A DNA stretch of 64,000 bases from Litsea cubeba (lineage: Eukaryota; Streptophyta; Magnoliopsida; Laurales; Lauraceae): contig CM022949.1 in the NCBI GenBank assembly GCA_012931725.1, forward strand, positions 43,668,189 to 43,732,188, given 5' to 3'. Positions 24,940-36,070 of this stretch are shown piece after piece (within the stretch, counting starts at the first letter, position 1; each line of letters opens with the position of its first letter). Under the pieces are notes generated by a model that was not told the origin of the DNA, searched no databases, and saw only the letters and a list, made by a program, of their open reading frames with translations. The translations under genes were made by a program, and so were the position numbers.

Positions 24940-26285
24940 GAATTTTTTTTTATAAAAAAACATCATCAAATATCACTATACCTCCAAAAACATCTTTAAA
25001 TACATATAATATCCAAAAGCATCTTATACAGTTTACCCTAATTTTTTTAGGACCAAATTGTACCTCTAGTCCCTTTCTCGCAACATCGAGACTTGATTTC
25101 GTGATAACAAGACTTGATTTGGTACATTAAAGTATTTTGAGGCTAGTTCAACCCCTTTCCTACGAGACATTGGGACTTGATTTTGCGACATCGAAACTTG
25201 ATTTGGCACAGCATATTGAAGTATTTCAATGCTACTTCAACCCCTTTCTCGCGATATCAAGACTTGATTTGGCAGGGCCGCAGGGCATATTAAAGTATTT
25301 CGAGGTTAGTTCAACCCCTTTCTCGTGACATCGATACTTGATTTTGTGATTTCGAGACTTGATTTCACAAGGCACATTAAAGTATTTTGAGGTTAGTTCA
25401 ACCCATTTCTCGCGACATTGAGACTTGATTTTGCGACATCGAAACTTGATTTCAAACATTGAAGTATTTCTAGGTTCGTTTTTTTTTAATTTTTTTTTAA
25501 TTCTCGAACTCACTATTTGATTTTTTTCCCCTTTTCTCATTATCCCTTAGATATGCTCTTTAGAAGTTTGTAATTCGAAGATTGGGAGATCTAAGGGCTA
25601 ATGACAAAAGTGAAAAATCAACTAAGGAGTTCGAGAATTGGAAAAAAAAAAAAAAAAACTAGCCTAGAAATACTGCAATGCGCCAAATCAAATATCGATG
25701 TCGCGAGAAAAGTATTGGACTAGCCTCGAAATACTTCAATATGCCCTGCCAAATAAAGTCACGATGTTGCAAACTCAAATTTCGATGTCGCGAGAAAGGG
25801 GTTGAACTAGCCTCAAAATATTTTAATGTGCCAAATTAAGTCTCTATGTCGCGAGAAAGGAGTTGAACTAGCCTCGAAATACTTCAATGTACCCTTCCAA
25901 ATAATGTCTCGATGTCGAAGGAGAGGGGTTGAACTAGCATCGAAATACTAAAATGTCCCAAATCAAGTTTCGATGTTATGAAATCAAGTCTCGATGTTGC
26001 AAAAAAGGGATTGAACTAGCCTCGAAATACTTCAATATGCCATGCCAAATAACCTCTCAATGTCAAGGGAAAGGGGTTGAATTATCCTAGAAATACTTTA
26101 ATTTGCCAAATCAAGTCTCGATGTCGTGAAATAAAGCCTCGATGTTGCGAGAAAAAGGGTTGGAGGGGCAATTTGGTCCAAAAAAATTAGAAAATGCTGT
26201 ATAAGATGCTTTTGGGCATTACATGTATTTAAGGATGCTTTTGGAAGTATAGAGATATTTGAAGATGCTTTTGGTAGAAACCCCT
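24940..26285. mobile_element. 1.3-kb foldback element with tandem-repeat arms
   Basis: The two halves are inverted copies. The left outer arm (CATCATCAAATATCACTATA near 24960, AAAAGCATCTTATACAG near 25015) is mirrored at 26195-26275. Inside, the left arm repeats a 75-90-bp unit with TCGAGACTTGATTT and AGTTCAACCCCTTTCTCG. Copies of TTCAACCC lie at 25147, 25236, 25310 and 25397. The right arm carries about six inverted copies (GAAAGGGGTTGAACTAGCCT and variants, 25700-26160). The centre near 25500-25640 is also inverted (TTCTCGAACT / AGTTCGAGAA). No coding frame and no clear target duplication were found, so the class is open. Confidence 0.75.
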
Positions 26286-26442
26286 AAAATCTCTTGTTTC
26301 CATCCATTTAATTGACTTGGTTAAACAAGAATGGCTACATTGTTTGATTCAACCTATTCACCTTTAATCAAAGTGTGCAGTTTGGATGGTCAACATTTCA
26401 AACCAGCTAGTTTATTACGAGTCACACTATTAAGTAAAATTG

Positions 26443-26619
26443 AGATCACCACCTAGGAGTTGGAGTGGCATGAGGTATGAGTTTGCTTCCCACTTTTTGT
26501 GTTTAAAAATTATCGCAGATTTACCCGGCATGCATTTGTGTGGGTTTAACAGGCGCAACCCGAGGGATTAGTCTAGTGGGGTCAAAGACCTCACTGATAT
26601 CGTCGTCATTAAAAAAAGG
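26443..26619 (+). repeat. Au-like SINE with 9-bp target duplication
   Basis: GTAAAATTG occurs at 26434-26442 and 26620-26628, framing a 177-bp insert that ends in seven A. The 3' part (GGGATTAGTCTAGTGGGGTC) resembles the conserved end of plant Au SINEs (GGGATTAGTCGAGGTGCG, recalled). The 5' half is diverged and its pol III boxes are not clear. Confidence 0.6.
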
Positions 26620-26822
26620 GTAAAATTGTGAGAAAAATTGAGAAAGTGATTAATGTTTTTTAAATTGTTATTCAATTTAGTGTTTAGAGATGAGTTTTCA
26701 CGTTTTATACAAGCTCAACCTTTCAGTGGGTCATCTCATATTGAAGTAAAATAGATGCAGTTCAAAACTTGAGTTTTATAGGGCCCACCATAGAGTTTCA
26801 CTTTATTTACTTTGATTAGTTC

Positions 26823-26825
<3 letters not shown>

Positions 26826-26868
<43 letters not shown>
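26826..26868. repeat. (GA)n microsatellite
   Basis: An uninterrupted GA run of about 42 bases, read directly. Confidence 0.97.
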
Positions 26869-26869
<1 letters not shown>

Positions 26870-27522
26870 CAATGTTGGAAAGGGGAGGAAAGAAAAAGGA
26901 AAATTTTGAAAATAGATTCCTTATAAGTTGGCCGAAAAATTAACTCTAACTTTACATTGTAAACAATGAATGGTATAGACAACTGCTCTAAAAATATGGT
27001 TCTTTTTACATAGTTGGCCTCTCAAGGAAAGGTTAATGGTTCCACCACTAAATTAAATAAAGGTAATAAAATTCAAACTTGTATAAGCTTATTACTTGTG
27101 TGTTGGCTATTCATTATTGCTTCTATACTTAACTGTTCTTATGGATATTATTGGAAAAGTTTTAAATTGGACTTCACTACGAACCTTTAATCCTGAAAGT
27201 TTCCGGTTAATTCGGGAAGTCGCATGCCAAATCCGGGGAGCTTAATTGGCGGTAAACTCGGGATCCAGAATTGAGGCGTGACACGAGTTGGCACCACTAA
27301 GGTGGGGTTTCCATTTCAGTCAAGATCTGACTACTATGGGGTCATTATTATCACCAGCTGCAGACTAGTTCTTGTGTGTGCCCAAAACCATGGTCTATAC
27401 CTTGCTTGATGACCATATAATAAACGCTCATATATATGGGGGGGTATTGGCTTGCTATTATTATATATGTTCGCGTGATTTCTTTTGCTCTTGTGCTTCC
27501 ATCACCATGAGTGATTGAGAGG
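26869..27522. other. Gene-free stretch between microsatellite and solo LTR
   Basis: No frame or RNA gene was recognised. A GC-richer patch at 27180-27300 has no identified family. Confidence 0.5.
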
Positions 27523-27527
27523 GTGCT

Positions 27528-28434
27528 TGTTAGGTATTTTTGTATTGGCTAAATTCATGTTGGACAAAACTTTAGGAGTCTTTGTGTTGTATGTTTTATT
27601 TAGAAAATGACTCTGAAGATAGAAGAGGGAAGGACTCCAAGAAGAAAAGCATGAATGGTTTAGAAGAAGAAAGCTGGTAGAAAAGAGTTCTGAATTCCCA
27701 TATCTCATCCAGCAAGGAGCCCGCTCGAGCGCTCTCACCTTCACTCGAGCGAACACGAGACAGAGCCTCATCTGCTCGAGCGGTTGAAGAGTTCGCTCGA
27801 GCGAACAGTGCGCAGAATTTTGGGAAAGTCTCCTTTTTGTACGAAACTGTTTTCTTTTGAGACTCTGTTTTCCCAGTTTGAATCCTACTTGTGTTCTAAG
27901 TATTAGGCACGAATTTGGGCTATATATAGGGTGTTACTCTCAACCCTATGGAACACCACAACTCTCATCAATCTGAGTTAGAGATCATAAGAGAGAGTTT
28001 ATTCTCTACAGCCATTGAGAGATCGTTCTGAAGGCTGCTCTAGAAGGTTGTTGCTGCTTCTACTTTTCGAAGGAGAAGATTGTTCATCTTGTGCTTGCAA
28101 AGTGTGAGGAGATCAAGTAAGGAGAACGGGGCACGTGGATTTCGTGTCAGTGGATTCTTTACAAGAATAACTATAGTCTTGAAGTCGAGGTACAGACTGA
28201 GGTACAGGAGCTAGTGAGTATATCTTGTAACTGTTCGTGAACTCTTGATTTCTGATTCGTGGTTTTTCTCCCTGGATAGGGTTTCCACGCTATATTTTGT
28301 GTCTGCCTTCTTGTGGTGATTGCTTGGTAGATTTAATTGCTAGTTCGTCTGATTGTTTATTTCCGCTGTGCATTGATTGTTAATTTGAGAACTAGTAGTA
28401 ATCCATTCTAGTAGCCCATAAATTTGGACTTTCA
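27528..28434 (+). mobile_element. Solo LTR, 907 bp
   Basis: It begins TGTTAGGTATTTTTG, ends GGACTTTCA and is flanked by the 5-bp repeat GTGCT (27523-27527 and 28435-28439), the pattern left by LTR-LTR recombination. A TATA box (TATATATAGG, 27921-27930) lies in the middle, with CT-rich leader sequence after it. No primer-binding site or internal region adjoins it. Four CTCGAGCG motifs cluster at 27720-27810. The 5-bp duplication alone is weak, but TG...CA ends and a TATA box in the right place support the call. Confidence 0.65.
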
Positions 28435-28439
28435 GTGCT

Positions 28440-29418
28440 TCCTCGCAAAGAAATGTACATATCCTATTAATCCTAACCCATGCTCCAAGCATGGATAGCT
28501 GCAGTTATCCGGTTTGGGGGGCATGAAAACATTCACATAGCAAACAAAGTTTTATCCTACTATAACACCCTTCTCTATTATCATTTTTCTTTCTTTTTTA
28601 ATCTTTCTCCATTGTTTCTCCCTTCCCATCACAAGAATCGATTATCACCATCCAATCCTCCCATACAAACACACCCTAAAAATTACATGTCCATTGTAGG
28701 ATTTTCTACCATGAAAACAAGAGCAAAAAAATCTAAGAAAAGTGAGTTTTTGGGTATGTAGAAAAAGAAAGGAAAGCGGTTGTTAGGGCAAGCCAAATCT
28801 GAAAATACACACATCAATTACTAATGAGATGAGGGGTCAGGTTTTCTTGAGATGAAAGGAAAAAAAAAGGGTCGACAAGATGAGCTCAGAAAAGGGGCTA
28901 GAGAACCAACATCATCCAATGCATTCACCACCTCCTTATCCGCCTAAAACCATCGTAGAAGCAGAAGAAGAGAAGTTACAGCAAGTTGACAACATCGTCA
29001 GCTCAATTGACAATATCACCAATCAAATTAACGATATCATCAATAGAGGTAGTTTGTCAAAAAAAAGTTTTTAAAAACTCTACATCATTTTATCATTTTT
29101 CTTTGTAGAATCATTTAATTAAAATTTAAGCTTAGTTTTTTCGTAAAAACCCCAACATAAAACCATATCAAATGTTTAATTAAAAATTACATTTAGTCAA
29201 ATATAAGATTTTATTCATTTCAAAGCTTTAAAAGACATGCGTATATTTATACGTTTGTAGGCAAAATACTTGGCCTTTCAAAAATATTTGGTCTTGAACT
29301 TTTCATAGGAAACTATGAGAACAGAACTTCACAAAAGATTTGAAGAAGAAGATGTAGTTATGATTATTCTCTCAAAGATTACAAGGGAGGAAGAATGTTA
29401 ATAAAATAATACAAAGAG

Positions 29419-29420
<2 letters not shown>
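28440..29420. other. Gene-free stretch
   Basis: One small open frame (28880-29074, 64 codons) has a proline-rich start and a possible helical part (QQVDNIVSSIDNITNQIND). It has no known family and no other support, so it is not called a gene. The rest is AT-rich. Confidence 0.5.

Positions 29421-29453
<33 letters not shown>
29421..29453. repeat. (CA)n microsatellite
   Basis: An uninterrupted CA run that passes into TATATA and adjoins the first segment of the (TA)n-separated chain. Confidence 0.95.
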
Positions 29454-29459
<6 letters not shown>

Positions 29460-29580
29460 GGGAATCGGTTCTATAAGGACCATCCTTACAACTAACGGTG
29501 CGGACCGCCTAGTGGGGCCCACCGTTAGACCCCACTGGTCATGGGACAGAGGAGGACCGAAAGATCCAAGTGAGAGTGTG
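29460..29580. mobile_element. Segment E1 of the (TA)n-separated chain
   Basis: About 121 bp lying between TATA at 29454-29459 and (TA)n at 29583-29599. It starts GGGAATCGGTTCTATAAGGA followed by CCATCCTTAC, an imperfect palindrome placed like that at the ends of the elements at 14804 and 36071. The right end shows no matching inverted repeat, so it may be a truncated member. Confidence 0.4.
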
Positions 29581-29599
29581 TGTATATATATATATATAT

Positions 29600-29984
29600 G
29601 AAAATTCTAAAAAACAGCCCACTTTAAAAACGCCGCCCCTTTTTCCGCCCCTCTGTAGTTTTGTCATGGGGCTCATGTTGATTCAATCTAGCCTTTTCAC
29701 ACACACTACCCCCTATGAATAATCATAAGTCCAAGTTCGACACTCATCCAACGTTTTCTCACCGTTGAATTGAAATCATGATAAAATGATGTCTCTAAAC
29801 CATTAAGTTTTAGGGCCATGGATCAAAAGGTTAGGATCTTATGGACACAATATTTTGCATATAGGTAGGCCTCACATAAATATTTCCATTCAATGGACTT
29901 CCATCATCATCATGCATCTCAGTGGGCCCAATTAGGATGGGCGTTTTCTCTTAAGAAACATCCGAGCGCTGTGCCGCGCTCCCC
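29600..29984. mobile_element. Segment E2 of the (TA)n-separated chain
   Basis: About 385 bp between two (TA)n tracts (29583-29599 and 29985-29996), ending in CCCC. The ends share only weak inverted similarity (AAACGCCGCCCC on the left; GGGGAGCGCGGCA on the right when reversed). It is non-coding. The position argues for an insertion; the sequence alone does not prove one. Confidence 0.4.
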
Positions 29985-29996
29985 ATATATATATAT

Positions 29997-30133
29997 GGGT
30001 CCCTAAGTGGGCTTCATTAAGATCATGTTCCCATCCAAGATGTCTCTTTCAATCTCCCACATGTCTCATTTTCAATGGATCCCTAAGTAGGCCCCATTAA
30101 GTTTCTATCTCACCATATGCACATGAATATCCC
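29997..30133. mobile_element. Segment E3 of the (TA)n-separated chain
   Basis: 137 bp between (TA)n tracts, starting GGGTCCCTAAGTGGG and ending GAATATCCC. It contains an internal direct repeat of TCCCTAAGTRGGCYYCATTAAG. It is non-coding. Confidence 0.45.
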
Positions 30134-30559
30134 ATATATATATATATATATGAGCAAGGCTCTCCTAAGCTGCAACTTAGTTTATCTGAAGTTGAAACAA
30201 TGTTAGTCCCACAAATCAAAGTCGATTATCTCTGTTTTTTGGCATGAATTGAAAATTTCAGTTTTGATTTGACTTATCTTGATTTTGGAGATGATTTTCT
30301 TTTTTTTTTTGCTTAAAGGTAAACTTTGAATTAAGTAAGAAGAAGAGCTACAAGAGAGAAAGCCCCAAAAGAAAACTAAAAAAGGAGGCTGGATTATGCC
30401 TTCAATGGGAAGGGTACCAGGCAACCAATACACAAAAAATAGGAGCTGAAACAAAAAGCTTTGCACAGTAAGAAAAGAACAAAAACCTGTACTAAAATCA
30501 AAACTGCACAGACCAAAAAACCCGAACCTAACCAGTGACTACCACCACCTGCACAAAAG

Positions 30560-33500
30560 TCAAATGAGCCGAGTGACAACCATGCACCTCTGACACTCCT
30601 TGATGATGGACTTGGCACTCTCCAGGGAAGGCTTCCTAGAATTGAACTTGGCTGCATTCCTGATGGACCAAAGAACATATATAACTTGAAAGAAAATGGC
30701 TGCTGCACTCTTCCTACCTTTGACATCTTTGCCTCTGGACAGAAGGTCCCAAATTATTGCAGCGGGGAGATGCATGGAGGACAAGATGGAGGGTGTGGAA
30801 CCAGAAGGGTGAAGAAGCCATTTCCATAGATGGGAAGCTAGATCATAAGAAGAAAAGAGGTGCACGTCTGACTCCTCTTCCTCGCAGCAGATAGGGCATC
30901 TGGAAGCCAAAGACCATCCCTTCTGCTTAGCCCATAGTTCTGTTGGTGTTTTCCTATGCAGAAGCCTCCAATTGAATCAAGCCAGTCTTGGGTTGACAAA
31001 ATTGTTCCATATCAACTCAGACCAGAGAATGACATTGGCCCTAGTTCGCAGCAAATTCCAAGCCTCTTTGATGGATAGATTCCCAGAAGGACAGTCTTGC
31101 CATAGCAGATGGTCCTCCTCCAGTCTATTGCTACTGGAGATTGGATGGGTAGAGATCTCCAGGAAATCCTTCAGCTGGGAAGGAAGAAGATCAGGGATGA
31201 ACCAAGAATTCTCCCCCAAAATATCAACCACCAGTTCGTGCATAGAGAACTGAAATCCTGAAAACCTGGTAGCAATTGGAATCTGATCGATCCAACCATC
31301 AAACCACAGAGATAGACTGCCAATTACCAATCACCCATTTAGAATTCCTTTGGATTATGGACGAAAAAGATGTAAGAATCTTACATATGCAGGAACCTCT
31401 CTTACTGAGTTTCTGCTGCCAAATAGCTCTTCCTCTGAGGTATCTTTCTCTGAACCAGATAGCCCAAAGAGAATTGGAAGAAGAGACAGACCATGCCATC
31501 TTTAGAAGACAAGCTTGGTTGAACTCCTTCACTATGCGCAACTCCAGACCTCCCTCAGATTTAGGTAAACAGACAACCTCCCATCTAACTAGATTGGATT
31601 TCTGTCTCTCCGAATTAGCAGACCACAGAAAATTCCTCATTAACCTCTCTATGAGAAGACACGTCTTCGTGGGAAGAGGACGAACAAGGGAAATGTAGAG
31701 GGGGATCGATGATAGAACATGCCTAACAAGAGTTAGCCTGCCAACAAAAGATAGAAGCTTAATTTTCCAATAGGCAAGCCTCTGCCTGATAGAGTCTAGG
31801 ATCTTATTAAAATAGTGGTGACGAGCGCTCCCAAAAAATAGGGGGATCCCTAGGTAGACAGAGAGAAGAGAAGCTATGTTGATTGCAAGCAGGCTGGAAA
31901 CCATAGAGGATCTTCTAACATTACAATTCCCCAGGAACAGCTGGCTCTTCTGGAGGTTGAAGTTCTGGCTAGAAGAATCCTGATATAGTCTAAGAAGACC
32001 TTGGAGCTTTCGCAGGTTCACTTTGTGAGCTTTTCGAAAAATCAAAATATCATCTGCATACATGAGGTGGCAAGGAGTGGAGCTAGAAGCAGAGATAAGG
32101 AAGATGGCACCTTCTAGTCTTAGCTTTTCCAAATTGAGACTAAGAATTTCCTCCGATAGGATGAAGAGATAAGGGGAAAGGGGGTCACCCTGACAAAGCC
32201 CATAGTTCGAGTTGAAAAAACCACAAGGGCTTTTGTTAATCAACACAGAGCCTTTGCTGGTGCAGACCATTTCTTGCATTAGACCAATCCATTTGGGGGA
32301 GAATTGAAAGAATCCCCAAGCCCTGAAGAGGAAGTTCCACTAGAGCTTGTCAAACGCCTTCGAGATGTCGAGTTTTAAACTAACTGAACCTCCTTTAGGC
32401 TTGGACTTAAGCTTTTGGAAGAGCTCATGGGCAAGGGCAACATGGTGGTGAATAGTTCTGCCTTTAACAAAAGCAGATAAGAGCTTAGAGATAAGGAGGG
32501 GAAGAATGCCTGCTAGCCTGCTGGCTAGGATTTTGGAGATCACTTTGTAAGAGAAATTTAGGAGACTTCAAGGGTGGAAATCTGAGAAAGACTTGGGGCC
32601 TAGCAATTTTGGAATCAAGGTGAGAAAAAAGGCATTGTTAGCCCTCAACAGCCTTCCAGAGGAGAAGAAATGGGAGACATCGTTAGTAACATCGTTGCTA
32701 ACAAGCTGCCAAAAGCTGGTGAAAAAGACCCCAGAGAAGCCATCCGGACCTGGGGAGCTGCTCTTCTTAAGGCTGAACACCGCCGTCTTAATTTCATCAG
32801 CAGAGGGAATGGCTGTCAGCAGCTGATTCTGGTCGATGGAGACTGAAGGCCCAGCTACATTGAAGAAGTCTTCATTAGGGGTGAAAGGAGCGGAATGAAA
32901 CAACTGGGAGAAGTGGGAGACTGCTGCCTCGTGAATAAGATCTTCTTCCTCAATTAAATTGCCTCCAACCGAAATGCAATCTATATGGTTTAGATGACTT
33001 CTAGATTTGCAGGAGAGATGAAAGAACTTGGTGTTCCTATCCCCTTCTTGAAGCCAACGAACTTTGGACTTCTGCTTCCAATGGATATCTGCAGCGTTAA
33101 GCCAATTGTTGAGGATTGATTTAGCTTCATTGAGCTCCTTTTGCAGAGGATCACTAGGGCCAGAGTCGAGGGCTTCTTGAGCTGTCAAGACATCCTTTTC
33201 AGCTGTATAAATGTTCCTCTTTAGCTGGCCAAAAACTTCTCTGTTCCAAACCTTAAGATTACCTTTGAGAGTCTTCAGTTTAGTTGCGAGGATGAACTGG
33301 GGAGAGCCACTGCAAGGGATAGCCCGACTATCCTCAACAACAGCAGAGAATGACTCATGAGAGAGCCACATTTCTTCAAACTTGAAGGGAGTGTTCCTGG
33401 GCGAGCAGCGAGTCCTATGAGTCAGCAAGATGGGACTGTGATCCGAAGATATCCTTGAGAGATGCAAAAGAGTAGGATCATCAAAACTATCCAACCAATA

Positions 33501-34109
33501 ACCATTGGCTAGAGCACGGTCGAGCCTAGCAGCCATATAGGCAAGACCTTGCCTGTTGTTAGCCCAAGTGTAACAGTTGCCTCTAAACCCGAGGTCCTTG
33601 AGGCCTAAAGACTACAACATATCACCAAAATGCTTAAGTGAGGAGTTAGGGGATGAGTAGATGCTAAGTTTCTCTGAAGCTAGGAGAGTGGAGTTGAAGT
33701 CACCAATTACACACCAAGGGGAGGCGGTGGAGGAAGTAGTAACCAGGTAGTCCCATAGGATCCTTCTGACTCCATAATATGTAGACCCATAGACTCCAGT
33801 AATGAGGTAGCGGGTAGATGTGAGAGGGTTTAGAATTTTGACTGTGATATGCTAGGGAGAGTGGACAATGAGGGAAAAGGAGAAATTAGAATTGGATTTG
33901 TAGAAACGCCAGAGGGAACTGTTAGAATTAGAGATGGAAGAGTTGAAACCTAAGGATCGGACTCCAAAAGAATGGAAAGAGTCCAGATGGATTTTAGGTT
34001 CTGAAAGAAAAAGGATGTCCGGAGAGTGAGAGGCTAAAAGGTGACGAAGAACAGATTTTGTAGGGGTATTAGCAATACCTCTACAGTTCCAATAGAGGAC
34101 TTTAAACAT
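30560..34109 (-). pseudogene. LINE ORF2: endonuclease, reverse transcriptase, zf-RVT
   Basis: The likely start at 34109 opens MFKVLYWNCRG, the first endonuclease motif. That frame ends at 33852; the domain resumes at 33536 with RLDRALAN and SDHSPILL, then WLQEGDRNTKFFHL and SPGPDGFSG. The RT continues at 32543-32340 (LLISKLLSAFVKGRTIHHHV, DISKAFDKL) and 32279-31299 (GDPLSPYLFILSEEI, catalytic YADD in LMYADDILIF, thumb GRLTLVRHVLSSIPLY). The zinc-binding tail is at 30910-30560 (CPICCEEEESDVHLF). At least four breaks separate the pieces. There is no RNase H after the zinc region. Confidence 0.92.
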
Positions 34110-35700
34110 TTGGAAAGGTAGAGGAGGAGGGCCAGAAGAACTTCTAGTTTTGGGACCCAGAGAGGAGTTACCTTTTGGCTTAGATTTCCTTTTGCCTTTA
34201 GGTTTAAAAGAAAAGAGATCAACCACAATGGAGGCTTTCCCAGCAACGATAGGATCTTTAAGGAAGGGGAGGGTGGGAACTGGAACAGGGTCCGGATTGG
34301 TGGAAAAAGGGGGATCCGTTAAAGTAGAGTCCTCAGGGACGGATCCAAAAGTTTGTAACTCATTGATTATCTCAGTGGATCTGGATTGGGCAGCTACAAG
34401 GTTTTTTGAATGGGTGTATGAGAAAGGGGGATCAACCAGGGAGTAGTTTTCCAGAATAGAGAAGGCATTGGAGCAGTCCAGAGAAGGGGCTGAAATTTTG
34501 TCCAGAATCCCATAGATGAGGTTTGTCGGCAGAGACAGCACAGGATTTTCTTCAAGAGGAGCAAGGTGCGGGTCAGTGGCAACTCTAAGAGGATCGGTGT
34601 TGGAGGGAGAGGGCAGGACCTAAATGGGAGGTTGTGTGGTAGGGATAGGTAATTCAGTAGAGAGGAGGTCAGGGAGATCCATAGAGGAATCCTTAGGGTC
34701 AGATGAGGCAGAAGAGACTTTAGTCGCTGGCGAATCTTGGCTGGCAGTAGGGTTGCCTGGAGCAGCATCAGGTGGAGATTTCTGCAAACCAGGCTTAGAG
34801 GAGAAGGGACAAATAGTAGAAAGGTGCCCAGCTGATAAGCAATTAGAGCAGGGGATGTTCTCATATAGCACCTCCACTTCCACCACTCTGTCACCTTCCA
34901 GATCAACAGTCAGGGGTTTCGGATAAGGCTTGGCCAATTCCAGGTTGACTAGAATTCTAGCAAATGATAGCATTCTCTATGTGGCTATAGTTTCATCCAG
35001 ATGGATTGGGTTGCCTATGGAACTGGCAATAGAGAGAAGAATATCGCTACTCTAGTAATGGTAAGGGATGCCCTTCAGACGAGTCCAGACTGGAGTGACT
35101 AATGGCTAAGAGTTCTCATCCTGACCTAGGGTCCAAGGAAGCAGGAGAAATTTTTTCCTATCCATGGAGATCGGACTCCTTAAAACCAGACTCTCTATCT
35201 TCAGAGGAATTGAAACGAAAAAGAAAATTACCTTTCTCGGTTAAGGACAGCAGACAGGGTCTAGACAGCCTCCAAGATTTTTGAACCCATAGTTCCAGAG
35301 CTTCCAAAGAAGGCCTTCTCCCTACAAATTTTCCTATTGCAGAGAAGGAAAAGGACTCTTTATTGAGGTTGACCATATGGAGCGGAATCTTCATCGTCAG
35401 TTGCCCTTCAATCCATGGCGGGCGGAGGAATGGTTTGAGGAGGGGGGATAGGGGATGGGGCAAGAAGACTGGCATAGGATCTCGGGGAAGGGGAGATTGG
35501 AGGAGATTGGGAAGAGGTTGTGAGGGCATAAGGAACTGATGCCAGTTGATTTGGGTGGTGGGTAAGAATGTTTTCCAGAAGCTTGTACAGTAGCTGAAGC
35601 TGAGTTGAATCCCAGACCAGAGGAGGGGAAGCTATAGACGAACATCCAGCGACATGCGTCTGGGGGCACTTAAGTGATTCGAGAGGCGGGGATGGAAGGA
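34110..35700 (-). pseudogene. LINE ORF1: DUF4283-like and CCHC zinc knuckle
   Basis: ORF1 of plant L1 elements encodes an RNA-binding protein. The piece at 35529-35158 has FVGRRPSLEALELWVQKSW and GNFLFRF, the usual look of the DUF4283 domain. The piece at 34973-34620 has LELAKPYPKPLTVDL and a CCHC knuckle (CSNCLSAGHLSTIC). A same-frame proline/serine-rich tail continues at 34541. Stops separate the pieces, so no intact protein is made. The N-terminal limit is uncertain. Confidence 0.8.
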
Positions 35701-36070
35701 GACCTCTGACATTGGGAGGGGGGAGGTAGCCAGACGGGATAGAGAGTGCACTATCTAAGGGAGAAAGAGCGCTGGGGTGTGGAGTGAGGGGGGGACTGGG
35801 ATTCCGGCCGGATTATGGTGGAGATTAGAGCTGGAAGAAGGTAGAGGGGCTAAGGATCTGGGAAGGGCGACATCGGATCTAGGGTTATCTTGGATTTCAG
35901 GTAGAGAAATGGTGGGGGGCTAGGGATTAGGGTTGCGGGGTGCTTGAGAGGGTCGGGCGGTTCCATGGTGTCTCTGATTTTGGAGACGGTCATCATGCTA
36001 AAAATAGAGATATGATTTGTGGAACCAGCACTGTTTCAGCTTAGGAGAGCCCTTATATATATATATATAT

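Larger units (their letters stand above)
30292..35974 (-). mobile_element. Near full-length L1-type LINE (no RNase H), decayed
   Basis: The minus-strand element of 5.68 kb has its 3' tail at 30292-30310 (poly(T) on the plus strand) and its 5' end near 35974. TGATTTTGGAGA is present on both sides (30280-30291 and 35975-35986) and is the likely 12-bp target duplication. Both ORF regions are recognisable but broken by stops and frame changes. The protein is close in type to the LINE at 12786-14737. Confidence 0.85.
30152..36052. mobile_element. MITE in (TA)n, interrupted by a LINE
   Basis: The outer ends are inverted. The left reads AAGGCTCTCCTAAGCTG from about 30157; the right, reverse complemented from 36052, reads GGGCTCTCCTAAGCTG. 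Similarity continues inward through CCCACAAATC and TATCTCTNTTTTT blocks. (TA)n tracts flank both sides (30134-30151 and 36053-36070). Without the LINE and its duplication the element is about 206 bp, a normal MITE size. The left arm has an extra segment of about 22 bp just inside the terminus. Confidence 0.7.

Noticed and set aside
28880..29074. 64-codon frame with proline-rich start and helical segment
   Set aside because: Could be a real small protein, but nothing supports it beyond an open frame in AT-rich DNA.
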